Made by a program: the position numbers and the translations under genes. A DNA stretch of 64,000 nucleotides from Acetobacter persici JCM 25330 (GTDB lineage: Bacteria > Pseudomonadota > Alphaproteobacteria > Acetobacterales > Acetobacteraceae): contig NZ_BAJW01000007.1 in the NCBI RefSeq assembly GCF_000613905.1, positions 1 to 64,000 of the forward strand, given 5' to 3'. The stretch's first letter is position 1. Each line of letters opens with the position of its first letter. Of this stretch, positions 49,640-59,552 are shown one piece after another. The notes under the pieces were generated by a model. The model saw only the letters and a program-made list of their open reading frames with translations. It was not told where the DNA came from and did no database searches.

Positions 49640-50595
49640 GCGGTTTTTTCCGCCACACGGCCCTTCCCCTCTCGGGCCTGATCCTGCTGAGCGGCTGCAT
49701 TGACATGCCGCATCCTTTTTCTGACCCCGGCAAGGAAGGCGCGCGACTGGCCGCCAATGCCCCACCCTCCCGGCTGGATATTCCAGTCCCGACCGATAGC
49801 CGGCTCTCGCCTGACGCTGCCAGACTATGGAGCAAGGATGTCGCGGCCGAACTGCTGCAACAGACCATTCCCGCCATGGCACAACCCGTCCGCCCCGGAG
49901 ACTGGTGGCTGAAAATGCGGGCTGACCAGCGCGGGGACCAGATTGTGCCGGTCTATATGGTCATGACCCCGAAAAATGAAGTCCGCGCCACGCAGGAAGG
50001 CGAGCCGCTTCAGGCTGCGCTCTGGACAGCCGCGGACCCGGCGACCCTCAGCCTTGCAGCACAGGATGCCGCCCCCAAAGTGGCCTCCGTGCTGACAGGC
50101 ATTCAGGCGGACGATATGGAAAAAGACCCGCACAGCCTGAAGCATCGCGCTGCGCGTGTTTACTTTAAAGGTGTGACGGGAGCGCCGGGTGACGGCAATA
50201 TCTCGCTCAGCCGGGCCTTTGCCGCGTCCTTCCGCAATACGGCCTACACGCTCCAGAACACGACAGAAAACGTGGATTTTACCGTCGCGACAACGGTCAG
50301 ACTGACGCCCGGCCCGGCAGGCACGACGGGCCACCCGCAGCAGCATATTGAAATTGTCTGGCGTGTAACGGACAAGAGCGGGAAGGAAGCCGGAGCCGCC
50401 ACGCAGTTGCACGATATTGAGGCGCACTCACTGGATGGCTACTGGGGTGACGTCGCCGTGGTGGCCGCACAGGAAGCCGCCGGGGCCATCCGCCAGATTA
50501 TCGACCGCTATTCCGGGCGTGATAACGCACCATTGCCGCCCCCGGGAGCTGGAACTGGGGCTGGGAAAGCCGCCGGAGAAAAACAGAAAAGCTGA
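49636..50595 (+). CDS. Conserved lipoprotein of the lgt-pgeF operon
   Basis: 319 residues. Lipoprotein signal with LLSGC (about residue 19), then a mature domain with SRLDIPVPTDSRLSPDAARL, PGDWWLKMRADQRGDQIVP, HRAARVYFKGVTGAPGDGNI and HDIEAHSLDGYWGDVAVVAA, and a Pro/Gly tail. The family appears confined to acetic acid bacteria and relatives (inference); function unknown. ATGA overlap with pgeF shows it belongs to the operon. Confidence 0.7.
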   Translation: MSGFFRHTALPLSGLILLSGCIDMPHPFSDPGKEGARLAANAPPSRLDIPVPTDSRLSPDAARLWSKDVAAELLQQTIPAMAQPVRPGDWWLKMRADQRGDQIVPVYMVMTPKNEVRATQEGEPLQAALWTAADPATLSLAAQDAAPKVASVLTGIQADDMEKDPHSLKHRAARVYFKGVTGAPGDGNISLSRAFAASFRNTAYTLQNTTENVDFTVATTVRLTPGPAGTTGHPQQHIEIVWRVTDKSGKEAGAATQLHDIEAHSLDGYWGDVAVVAAQEAAGAIRQIIDRYSGRDNAPLPPPGAGTGAGKAAGEKQKS

Positions 50596-50620
50596 AACAG
50601 TCTCAAAGATCTGAACATAA

Positions 50621-50638
50621 GAGGCACGACCGTGCCTC
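50621..50638. terminator. Short hairpin between convergent genes
   Basis: GAGGCACG-AC-CGTGCCTC, an eight-base stem followed by GTTTC on the plus strand; the T run is weak. Confidence 0.5.
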
Positions 50639-50660
50639 GTTTCTGCTCAGGAGAGAGACA

Positions 50661-52215
50661 TTACTGCTTTAGGCGGTCCTTCCGCACATAAACGTCAGGA
50701 ATACCGGGCAGCAGCGTATACTGTGTCTGCAAAAGCTGGACAACACAGCCCATGAAGTTTTCCGGCTTCCAGATCCCCCATACGGTCCAGTTATCAAAAT
50801 AAATGACTGGCGGAGGATTTTTAGGAAGATCAACACAAATATCCCGCTCATACCCCGCGACAGGACTTTTTGCATAATCCGCCTCCCACGGCAGATAGGC
50901 ATGATATTTTTTGATGGGAAGGCGGTCGGCCTCAATATAGACGTTTGGATTATAGGGAATAACCAGAATACGTTCATCAGGATGCGCGTATTCACGGATT
51001 TTCTGATCAATCAGGTTATCGCTTTTCTTAAAGGGATGAAAACCTGCCTGTTTGCGTTGTACATAATCCTCCCCAAAGGGCGTGGAAACAGCATGCAGGC
51101 CGACCAGTAGAGAACATGCGACCAGAAGAGCGGAAACTGTACTTAATTTGTATCTGGATTCATTCAGCCAATAGGGCACCATCTGGGCGACAAACCCTAA
51201 TGCCGCGACCACAAACGTACCATTCTGAAATGTTGTACCGCCCCGCGCATCCAGAGACAAAAGACCCGCTATAGCAATAAGCCCTGCGACTTTATAACGG
51301 GTCCTGGCGAGAAGAATCAGGCTTCCGAGCAGCAGGGAGCAGACCGCGAGTGTCTGGACCAGATTAGCCGGGAGAAGCGAAGGCCGAAGGCTTTTGAAAA
51401 CAGCGACAAACCCGAAGAATATAATGCGCATAATAAAATTGATTGCTAATAAAATGGTAAACGATAAAGCCTTTGAGATCTGCATAGAGCAGCATCCACA
51501 AAAGAAAAATCCCCAGCGCGCCTGCTGCGCCCAGAAGGCTGTAGAAAGCGTCTTTTCTATTCAGCTTTGCTGTCCGGCGACATAATACAGCCAGAAGAGA
51601 TAAGGTAAAAAGCGCAGTAACCGGGAGAAAAGAATAAGCCACAAAGGGCAAAAGGACCAGAGCCGCACCGCCCCCGACAGCCGCCCATTTTTGCACCGGT
51701 TTATCCAGAAGAGCAGGAACAACAAGCAAAGAGCAGGCAAGAACCGTCAGATTTCCGCCAAAAATCCAATACCCGTTCATATTGAGAGCCTGAACAATCC
51801 AGACCGGACCTAACAGACCAAGAAAGAGCGCCGGAGAAAGCAAACGCTCCCGCCATGAGGCCGCGCTGCTCACACAATACAGCCCGGTTGCAGAAATCAG
51901 GGTGATAAAGAGGGCATTCAGGCGAAACAGAAAGGCGTAGTGATATCCAACAACCTTTCCCAACAGCCATGTTGCGAAAAAGACCAGAGGACCATGGGCG
52001 TCGATATAGTCGCGGTAGAGAATATCCCCGTTTTCAATCGCCCAGCCGCCAATATCATGTCCGGATTCATCCCCAAAGGCATGATATCCAAATCCGTAAA
52101 ATACCTGTACCAGAAATATCAAAAAAGAAACAAGCGCAAAGAGTAGGATGTGATTTCTTCCAGATATCAGTGACTGTAAATCTCTGGCCCAGACATAACG
52201 CCCTTTATCACCCAT
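50661..52215 (-). CDS. Polytopic mannosyltransferase-like membrane protein
   Basis: About 517 residues with ten or more membrane helices (for example LLFALVSFLIFLVQVFYGF, LLSPALFLGLLGPVWIVQAL). A first periplasmic loop after helix 1 has Asp/Glu residues (YHAFGDESGHDIGGW, YRDYIDAHGP), as in GT-C glycosyltransferases that use lipid-linked sugars. The soluble C-terminus includes RILVIPYNPNVYIEADRLP. The substrate is unknown. One frame break near 51418: one extra base or two missing. Codon use is more AT-rich than in the neighbours, which may indicate transfer. Confidence 0.7.
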
Positions 52216-52311
52216 GATCTCCACTTAACCCTTTTCGACTAACATGGTCCTTTGAGGCATCCCCATACAGGCTCCCACCGTGAAAAGCTTTCTTTTTTGA
52301 AGAAAAAACGC

Positions 52312-52397
52312 CCACTTTTGAAAAGTGGCATAGTCATTTTTTAACCCACAAAAAAGACCAGCCCTGAAACCCAAAAGGATCAGGACTGGTCTTTTTA
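52312..52397. terminator. Palindrome plus bidirectional terminator
   Basis: CCACTTTT-G-AAAAGTGG (52312-52328) is followed by AAAAAGACCAGCCCTGA/TCAGGACTGGTCTTTTT (52351-52396), with A/T runs on both sides. It separates the transglycosylase gene from the downstream membrane protein gene on the same strand. Confidence 0.8.
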
Positions 52398-52427
52398 CCG
52401 TTTACGGAAAAGAACTTCGCTCTAACG

Positions 52428-53873
52428 TCAGGAGCGGGAAGAATCCGGAGAGACAATCACGCACCCGCTCAGGCGGCGGCAGGCGGCGACGGCATCTGTG
52501 TGGGACAGGTTGGTCAGGCGGGCGCGATAGAGGCGGCCTTTTTTGACCTGCACCGCCGCAACCTGTGCTTTGGCGCCGGACAGCGTGGCCTGATTACGGG
52601 CCTGCCCCGTGGCCTGCTGCGCCATGGACGCGGTATTGAACGCCCCGACCTGAATGGCCCAGTTGCGCGGTTCCTGCGCACGGGCTTTTTTGCTCAGCAA
52701 CGGAGCCGGTTCCGCCATTGCGGGGGAGACCAGATGGAATGACCGGCCACGGCTGGGTGTTGCGGCCGGGGTTACAGCGGCGACACGCAGCACATGCGCC
52801 TGCGTCGGAATAATGGGGGAAGACACCGTGGGAGACGCAGGCTCGGACTGCGTCTTATCCGCCGCATCTTCAACCGGCTCAGAGGAATCCACCGCCTGCG
52901 CCACCTGCACCGGCGCTTCAGACGCAGGGACAGAGACCGCACCCGCTTTGGCCATGCGCTGTGCCCAGACAGAGCTGACATCACTCCGCGTGGAAGACGC
53001 AGAAGCACGCGCCACAGGATGCCAGTCCGCCCCGTAGGACGGCGCGTCCGTACCGTTGCTTTCCGCCGCCTGCGCCACCTGCACCGGCTGGCTATCCGCA
53101 GGCAGGCCGGACTGTTTGCGCTGCCAGGCCGTGCGGACCGAACTGGTTTCCGTATTGGACTGCACCGGCTGGTAGGCCATGGCCATACTATCATGGCTGG
53201 CCACCAGCATATCCGCCTGAGAGCGATTGGCGGGCCAGATGCCAACAATACGGCGGCCGATGGAGGCCACATAATTCCGGGTTTCACGCGGCAGGGTGCG
53301 GTTGCGCGTCAGGAAATCCTCAAGCCGCCCCGGACCAGCATTATAGGCCGCCAGAAAGCCGGGGGAGCCATAAACGTCATACATCTGCCTGATATAGGCC
53401 GTGCCCGCCATGATGTTATCATGCGGGTCAAACGCGTCATCCCCCAGATTATAGGCATAGCGCAGAGAGTCATACGTGGGGGGCATAAGCTGCATCAGCC
53501 CCATGGCCCCCGGCGCGGAGGTGACAAACTGGCCGTTATGGAACAGCCGCCCACCGGATTCCTGCTGCATGACAGCACGGACCCACTCTTCCGGCACGTC
53601 AAACCGTTTGGATGCTTCCTGAATATATGGCCCCCACGGATCTTCCGGCGGGCCGGGCGGAGCGTAGTAGGAACGGGCGTGGGCACGGTACTGCGCGGCT
53701 TCTTCCGCAACAGGAATGGACGGAGAGCCATCGGTGCCGGGCTGCCCCGCACAGGCTGCCAGCAGCCCGAGCAGGCCAAGGGCCGGAGAGGTTTTTGCCG
53801 CACGACGCAGGGCCTTACGCCACCGGGGAGCAAGGGACTGATAAAACCGCAAGGGGGGTCGTCTGGATGTCAT
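52428..53873 (-). CDS. Lytic transglycosylase with C-terminal SPOR domain (copy 2)
   Basis: 481 residues, intact. Lipobox-like LGLLAACAG (about residue 41), then EDPWGPYIQEASKRFDVPEE and an SLT domain (WVRAVMQQESGGR, GAMGLMQLMPPTYDS, AYNAGPGRLEDFL). A long Ala/Val/Gln-rich linker has two VQVAQA-type repeats, and a SPOR domain (NWAIQVGAFNTASMAQQA to CVIVSP) ends the protein. Same architecture as the 36237-37621 gene, but predicted as a lipoprotein rather than a soluble periplasmic protein. Confidence 0.9.
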   Translation of the reverse strand: MTSRRPPLRFYQSLAPRWRKALRRAAKTSPALGLLGLLAACAGQPGTDGSPSIPVAEEAAQYRAHARSYYAPPGPPEDPWGPYIQEASKRFDVPEEWVRAVMQQESGGRLFHNGQFVTSAPGAMGLMQLMPPTYDSLRYAYNLGDDAFDPHDNIMAGTAYIRQMYDVYGSPGFLAAYNAGPGRLEDFLTRNRTLPRETRNYVASIGRRIVGIWPANRSQADMLVASHDSMAMAYQPVQSNTETSSVRTAWQRKQSGLPADSQPVQVAQAAESNGTDAPSYGADWHPVARASASSTRSDVSSVWAQRMAKAGAVSVPASEAPVQVAQAVDSSEPVEDAADKTQSEPASPTVSSPIIPTQAHVLRVAAVTPAATPSRGRSFHLVSPAMAEPAPLLSKKARAQEPRNWAIQVGAFNTASMAQQATGQARNQATLSGAKAQVAAVQVKKGRLYRARLTNLSHTDAVAACRRLSGCVIVSPDSSRS

Positions 53874-54101
53874 CGGGTATATCCGCCCTGCCCACGTGAG
53901 GAGGCACCACGGGCCAGCCGGGGATTCTCCTGAGAGTATATGGAAAGAATCTTCTCTAAGTCTCTATAACGCCAGCCTCTCTCATGCAACACATCATCCC
54001 TGCTTCCGCCACACGCCCGGCGGGCCAGCCCGCGCGAGCTGGGGCTCTGCCAAAGCGGGCGGGAGTTGCGGGCGGCGGCGTGATCGGATAGGCGAGAAAG
54101 C

Positions 54102-54953
54102 ATGATGGTCAGTTCCGGTTCTTCTGAACACACCCGCCTGCTGGACTCAGCACCACGCACGCGCTCGCGCATCGTGATGGCCTGCAAGGACATTGCGGAT
54201 GGCTTCCGGCTGTGGCGTCTGGCCGCAACGCTGGGCTGGCTGGATATCAGGCTGCAATTCAGCGGGTCCACACTGGGGCCGTTCTGGCTGACACTGACAA
54301 CGGCGGTCATGATCGGCTCCATGGGGTTGATCTATTCCCAGCTGTTTCATCTTGTTCTGAGAGACTATCTCCCGTACCTCTCAATTTCGATAATTCTATG
54401 GCAGACGGGTCTTTCCGCCTTAATTCTGGAAAGCTGTTCCACCTTTACCCGCGCCACAGAAACGCTGCGTTCCGTCAACATGCCCTACACCGTGCAGGCC
54501 CTGCGGACCATGATGCGCTGCGGGATTGTGTTCAGCTATAATCTGGTCGTGCCGGTCGCGGTTTTTCTGATTTTTGGCATCTCGCCGGGAGCAGACGTCG
54601 TGCTGGCGCTGCCTGCCCTGCTGGTCTGGCTGGTGGACAGCGTAGCCCTCTGCCTGCTGCTGGGCTGCGCATGTGCGCGCTTCCGCGATATTCCGCCCAT
54701 TGTTGGCAGCGTGATGCAGATTATCTTCTACATCACCCCCATTATCTGGGAGCCCAAGCAGGTGGGTGCCCATGCCTGGTGGCTGTATTTCAACCCCTTC
54801 TATTCCCTGCTGGAGATTGTGCGCAGGCCCTTTCTGGGGCAGATCCCCACCGCGACCTCCTGGCTGATTGCCGGGGGGATCAGCGTGTTTTTCTGCCTGC
54901 TGGCCCTGTTTGTCTTTTCCCGCTCCCGCAGCAAACTGGCGTTCTGGGTATGA
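54102..54953 (+). CDS. ABC-2 polysaccharide export permease (Wzm-like)
   Basis: 283 residues with six membrane helices: IRLQFSGSTLGPFWLTLTTA (the amphipathic start typical of this family), SISIILWQTGLSALILE, FSYNLVVPVAVFLIFGIS and IGSVMQIIFYITPIIWEP-like segments, and FNPFYSLLEIVRRPFLGQ. It exports O-antigen, capsule or teichoic-type polymers. Its stop overlaps the ATPase start as ATGA. Confidence 0.87.
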   Translation: MMVSSGSSEHTRLLDSAPRTRSRIVMACKDIADGFRLWRLAATLGWLDIRLQFSGSTLGPFWLTLTTAVMIGSMGLIYSQLFHLVLRDYLPYLSISIILWQTGLSALILESCSTFTRATETLRSVNMPYTVQALRTMMRCGIVFSYNLVVPVAVFLIFGISPGADVVLALPALLVWLVDSVALCLLLGCACARFRDIPPIVGSVMQIIFYITPIIWEPKQVGAHAWWLYFNPFYSLLEIVRRPFLGQIPTATSWLIAGGISVFFCLLALFVFSRSRSKLAFWV

Positions 54954-55798
54954 GCGGTTCTGTTTTTGACGCCGGGCGCGTCGCCTCCGGCACCTCCTCC
55001 ATCAGCATCCGGGATCTCTCTCTGGAATTCCCGATTTTTCATGGTGGCGCACGGTCCCTGAAAAAGATGCTGTTCAAACGTGGCAAAGCGGCTCTTGCCA
55101 GTTCCCGCAGCCTGCGCACGGGCGGGGAAGTCCGCATGGACCGTGCGGAGGGCGGGCCGGTTTATGTGCAGGCGCTGGAGAATGTGTCTGTCGAAATCCG
55201 GGCCGGAGAACGCGTCGGGCTGATTGGCCATAATGGTGCTGGCAAATCCACCCTGCTGCGGGTGATGGCGGGCATCTACATGCCGGATGCCCCCAATGTG
55301 CATATTCGCGGGCAGGTTGCGGCCCTGCTGGACGTTAATTCCGGCATGAACCCGGAGCTGACGGGGCGTGAAAACATTACCCTGATGGGCCGCCACAAAG
55401 GGCTGAGCACCGCACAGATCCATCAGCTTGAGCGGGATGTGGAAGACTTTGCCCAGCTTGATACGTTTTTAGACCTGCCGGTGCGGCTCTATTCTTCCGG
55501 CATGATTGTGCGGCTGGGCTTTGGTCTGGCCACGGCCATTACCCCGCAGATCCTGCTGATGGATGAATGGTTTATGGCCGGGGACTTTCACTTCCGGGAG
55601 CGGGCGGAAAAACGCCTGTCTTCCGTGGTGAATAATACAGATATTCTGGTGATCACCTCCCACGCGCTGGACGTGCTGGAAGAATGGTGCACCCGGCTGA
55701 TCTGGCTGGAAGGTGGGCAGATCCGTATGGATGGTCCGACGGACGATGTGCTGGCCGCTTACCGCGTGGACATGCAGGTGCCGGACAGCCAGAGCTAA
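54950..55798 (+). CDS. Polysaccharide ABC exporter ATPase (Wzt-like)
   Basis: 282 residues. Walker A GLIGHNGAGKSTLLRV, the Wzt-type GRENITLMGRHKG, a divergent signature LYSSGMIVRLGFGLAT and Walker B ILLMDEWF. About 50 residues before the Walker A region form the N-terminal extension common in this group. There is no C-terminal carbohydrate-binding domain, so chain export is probably not terminator-controlled. No polymer synthesis genes flank the pair. Confidence 0.9.
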   Translation: MSGSVFDAGRVASGTSSISIRDLSLEFPIFHGGARSLKKMLFKRGKAALASSRSLRTGGEVRMDRAEGGPVYVQALENVSVEIRAGERVGLIGHNGAGKSTLLRVMAGIYMPDAPNVHIRGQVAALLDVNSGMNPELTGRENITLMGRHKGLSTAQIHQLERDVEDFAQLDTFLDLPVRLYSSGMIVRLGFGLATAITPQILLMDEWFMAGDFHFRERAEKRLSSVVNNTDILVITSHALDVLEEWCTRLIWLEGGQIRMDGPTDDVLAAYRVDMQVPDSQS

Positions 55799-55877
55799 AC
55801 TGCGTCACGCTCCTGATCGTGCAGGATGACCCTGCACCAGATGATTTGCTGCCACAGGATGCGCCCTGTAAAGCTGG

Positions 55878-56246
55878 ATGGTCTTTCAGCCAGATTTCCG
55901 GGAACAGACCGTGCTTTTGCTCAAACCCTTTCTGATTTATCTGGCAGCAGGCTTTGCTGAAATTGCCGGATGCTTTGCGGTCTGGCTCTGGCTGAAGGAA
56001 GGCCGCTCCGCATGGCTGCTCCTGCCCGGCCTTGTCAGCCTGATCCTGTTCGCGCTTCTGCTCACCCGTATTGAGTCGGACTCCGCAGGCCGGGCCTATG
56101 CGGCCTATGGCGGCGTTTATATCACCGCATCGCTGGTCTGGATGCGGGTAGTGGAAGGCCGCACGCCGGATAAATGGGAAACTCTGGGGGCGCTGGTGTG
56201 TCTGGCGGGAGCGTCTCTCATTCTGCTGGCCCCGCGAGGCGCCTGA
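55878..56246 (+). CDS. YnfA/UPF0060 small membrane protein
   Basis: Up to 122 residues; family members have about 108, so a GTG at 55911 ([20 protein letters not shown]) may be the real start. Four membrane helices: [58 protein letters not shown] and [19 protein letters not shown]. Related to small multidrug resistance proteins; the role is uncertain. Confidence 0.85.
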   Translation: MVFQPDFREQTVLLLKPFLIYLAAGFAEIAGCFAVWLWLKEGRSAWLLLPGLVSLILFALLLTRIESDSAGRAYAAYGGVYITASLVWMRVVEGRTPDKWETLGALVCLAGASLILLAPRGA

Positions 56247-56261
56247 GCAGACTGACGATAA

Positions 56262-56303
56262 AAAAAGGCAGGACCGGCAGAGTGTCTGTCTGGCCCGCCC
56301 CTG
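56262..56303 (-). terminator. Possible terminator of the Pit gene
   Basis: On the minus strand GGGCCAGA...TCTGCCGGTCCTGCC can fold and is followed by a T run. The stem is imperfect and lies more than 100 bases past the stop. Confidence 0.35.
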
Positions 56304-56416
56304 ATAAACGCCTTAGAGGCTGTTTTAAAGTCTCTTAGCGTTTCTGTAGTCTAACCCCCTGCCCGCAACACTGGGGCGCTGCGGACAGACTGACACAGGC
56401 AGAGAGCGCGCGCTGT

Positions 56417-57803
56417 TTACATGCTGATGACGTAAAACAGCGTCGCTGCAATAGTGATGGTAATGGGCAGCGTGAAGATCCATGCCAGAGCAATTTTGGT
56501 CAGCATCTTCGGGTTGATCCCGCTGCCAGAGCCCAGCATGGTCCCGGCAATACCGGCCGTGATGATGTGGGTGGTAGAGACGGGCAGGCCGGTATAACCC
56601 GCTGTGGCAATCAGGCCCGCGCCAACCAGTTCGGCTGAAGCGCCTGTGCAGGGGTGAGGTGCGTGTTCCCAATCTTCTCACCCAGCGTATGCACAATCCG
56701 CTTATAGCCGATCATGGTGCCAAGGCCGAGGCACAGAGCGCTCAGCAGACGCACCCACCAGGGGGCATATTCCACGGTCGGGCGCAGGGCACCGCTGATG
56801 TCTTTGGCGCTTTTCTTCTCGCGGCGGAAGCCTCCGCATTGGACGCAACAGACTTCAGACCTGCCAGAACTTCATAGATATCGGCGCGCAACTGAGAGGC
56901 CACAACCTTGGTGGGGTCCGTCGCCTGCAGGCGCTCGACAGAAGCCAGTGCTTCATCCCGCAGGCCGTCATGGTCATATTTTTGCAGCAGGGGGGCAGCG
57001 ATAACCGCCTGCGGGGCAATCTGCGGAATATGGGAGCCAGCATTCGGGCTGAGAGCAAATGTCGCCGGCAGGATGCCGATAATGGTCAGCATGATCAGGC
57101 CGATACTTTTCTGACCATCGTTGCTGCCGTGCGAGAAGCTGACGCCTGTGCAGGTGAGGATCAGCAGACCACGCACCCAGCCATGCGGGGGTTTTTCACC
57201 CTGCGGCGGCTGATACAGTTCCGGGTCCTTCACCACATGCTTCAGGATAAAATACAGGCCACCGGCCCCGATCAACCCCAGAATGGGGGAAATGGCCAGT
57301 GCGCGCAGCACCTTCCAGATCTGGGACCAGTCAACACTGTTGCCTAACCCGCGCGTATGCAGGAACGCATCCCCAATCGCCACGCCAATCAGCGCACCAA
57401 TAACGCAGTGGGAGCTGGAGTTGGGGATACCGAACCACCAGGTAAACAGGTTCCATGCCAGAGCCGTGCCGAACAGTGCGATCAGCATCGGGACGGCAGG
57501 GTCTCCGTTGGGGGGAGACAGCACATCGGCTGGCAGCAGTTCCACCAGCCCGTATGCCACGCTGATGCCCCCGGCCAGCACGCCGATGAAGTTCATCAGG
57601 CCGGACCAGATCACAGCCACGCGCGGCTTGAGGGAGTGGGTGTAAATAACCGTTGCTACGGCGTTGGCCGTATCATGAAAACCGTTAACAAATTCAAAAA
57701 CGCAGACCAGCAGAAAGCATGTGGTCAGCGCCAGAATGGAAAGCACCGAATACGGAGCAAAATGGAGCATGGGAACCAGTACCTGTGTTGCACTGAGTCG
57801 CAT
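56417..57803 (-). CDS. Pit-family inorganic phosphate transporter
   Basis: About 462 residues. The duplicated PiT signature is visible: FVNGFHDTANAVATVIYT in the first half and STTHIITAGIAGTMLGSG in the second, with GIPNSSSHCVIGALIGVA and SFSHGSNDGQKSIGLI. Metal-phosphate symport of low affinity. Frame breaks near 56823 and 56641 are each fixed by one base and recover the C-terminal third. A charged central loop (QKYDHDGLRDEALASVERLQ) separates the halves. It follows the CorA gene by 93 bases. Confidence 0.88.
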
Positions 57804-57896
57804 TAAGACCAGTTTTTTATTTTTTTCACCGGCCTAACAAAGAATTTCACAAAACCTTAACTGTCTTCATCTTGCGTTTTTCTTCCCGCATCCCTT

Positions 57897-58955
57897 TTAA
57901 AGCAGGCGCGTGAACTTCAGCAGCACCCATGTCCCCAGCATGATGGCAAAGCACAGGCCACCGGCTTCTACCGTGCCCCATGATCCATCCGTGAGGAACA
58001 TGCCCCCGGTATTCATGCCGAAAAAGCCGGTGACAAACGTGGCGGGCAGCATCAGCGTCGTGCCGACGGAAACGATATACAGCCGGTGGTTGGTTTCTTC
58101 CGCCTGATTGGATGTGAGTTCATCCTGCAGGGAGCGCGCGCGGTCCTGCAGGGCCAGAAGGTCATCCAGTGCGGCGTGAACCTGCCGCTGGGAGCGGTCT
58201 CGCAGATCATCTTCCGCCCATTCCGGCAGTTCCAGCTCTTCATCCCGGAAAATACGGTCCACCGGGGCCAGCACGCGCCGCAGTTCCGTAGACCGGCGGC
58301 GCACAAGGCCAAGCAGACCGCTCATGCGGCCCAGATCAGTATCGCGGTCCAGCATCAGCAGGACATCTTCCGCACGGTCGAGCTGGTCGTCCAGCCGGGC
58401 GAAGTCCCGCCGCAGCGTATCGGCAAATTCCAGCAGCGCGCGGTCCACCAGATTGGCGGGGGAGCGCGGCACAAGCCCGCGCCGGAGTTCATGAAACACC
58501 ACGCCAAGGGCGGGAATCGGGTGGCGGCGGGTTGTGACCAGCAAATCCGGCTGGAGGGCGAACCGCCATGTGCTGACATTGCGGTCATCATCTGTTGTGG
58601 TGTCATCAAAGGCGGGAAGCGCGCCAAAAACCGTCTCGTCCTCGCTATCCAGACGGATGCTGCGCTCAAGGTTGGTCAGCACCTGCCGCACTTCTTCCGG
58701 CAGGGAGGGAATGCTTTCAATCTGGGTGCGGGAGAGGGTGTGGACGATATCAAAGTGGAACCATGCCCACCCGTCCGTTTCCGCCAGTTCCGGCGGAAAC
58801 GCCCCGGTAAGCAGGCGCTGGGTGACAACCTCACGCTCAAGCTCCACCGGCTCATGCCCGGGGCGGCAGAAAATGGCCCAGATCAGGCCATCACGCAGCA
58901 GCGTACCGCCTTCCGAGATTGGCTCAGGCAAAGTGGAGGAGGCTGTTCCGGCCAT
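57897..58955 (-). CDS. CorA/ZntB-type divalent cation transporter
   Basis: 352 residues. A large acidic cytoplasmic N-terminal domain, a long helix (DLLALQDRARSLQDELTSNQ), then two C-terminal membrane helices with the GMN selectivity motif in TGFFGMNTGGMF. Whether it carries Mg, Co or Zn cannot be decided; ZntB-type GMN proteins look the same. GGGAG before the ATG sets the start. Confidence 0.87.
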   Translation of the reverse strand: MAGTASSTLPEPISEGGTLLRDGLIWAIFCRPGHEPVELEREVVTQRLLTGAFPPELAETDGWAWFHFDIVHTLSRTQIESIPSLPEEVRQVLTNLERSIRLDSEDETVFGALPAFDDTTTDDDRNVSTWRFALQPDLLVTTRRHPIPALGVVFHELRRGLVPRSPANLVDRALLEFADTLRRDFARLDDQLDRAEDVLLMLDRDTDLGRMSGLLGLVRRRSTELRRVLAPVDRIFRDEELELPEWAEDDLRDRSQRQVHAALDDLLALQDRARSLQDELTSNQAEETNHRLYIVSVGTTLMLPATFVTGFFGMNTGGMFLTDGSWGTVEAGGLCFAIMLGTWVLLKFTRLL

Positions 58956-59101
58956 CACTGAACTCCCTGTGTCCCGAAAGGGCGATCGTTGCCTGTCCCG
59001 TAAGGAAGCGCACCTGTCCACGGCCGGTCGCCGCAAACTTGGTCCGCTTCATATCACAGCAGACTTACAGGACCAAGGCTCCGTTCAGTCTGCAAGGCCG
59101 C

Positions 59102-59374
59102 TCAGCGCGGGCGCACAGGCCGGGCCGGACGACGGGCATCCCCACCGGCACGCGGGTTTGCAGCGGGTTTACGGGTGGGTTTGAGCAGCGGTGCGGCGGT
59201 AATTTCCGCCTCAAGCTGCGCAATCCGCTTACGCACGCTCTCCCGCAGGGCCGGAGAGGTGTGAGATTTCATGGCAGCCAGCGTTTCCTTCAGGTCCCGC
59301 AACTGTTTCTGCTTTTCCGGCAGGCTGCGGCGGATGGGCTGGTTGTCTGACATCTGACCATGAAAGGCACGCAT
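59102..59374 (-). CDS. Small coiled-coil/basic hypothetical protein
   Basis: 90 residues. Helical middle (SLPEKQKQLRDLKETLAAMK, RESVRKRIAQLEAEI) with heptad-like spacing and a Pro/Arg-rich basic tail (RAGGDARRPARPVRPR). The start is preceded by GGGAGAAAACCC; an internal ATG (MSDNQPIRR) is the alternative. Possibly a nucleic-acid-associated or adaptor protein. No family recognised. Confidence 0.5.
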   Translation of the reverse strand: MRAFHGQMSDNQPIRRSLPEKQKQLRDLKETLAAMKSHTSPALRESVRKRIAQLEAEITAAPLLKPTRKPAANPRAGGDARRPARPVRPR

Positions 59375-59552
59375 GGGTTTTCTCCCTTGAATATTCTAAC
59401 AGCCCTTCAGCAGCCACAGGCTGCCAGAGCACACAGACACACGCCCGCTCCTCCGGCAAAAAGGACCGGACAAGCGGGAAAAACACTATTTTTTATGTAA
59501 AGTACGCACAAAAACCCGTCTGGCAGGCTCAAAGCCTGCCGGGACGCCGTCT

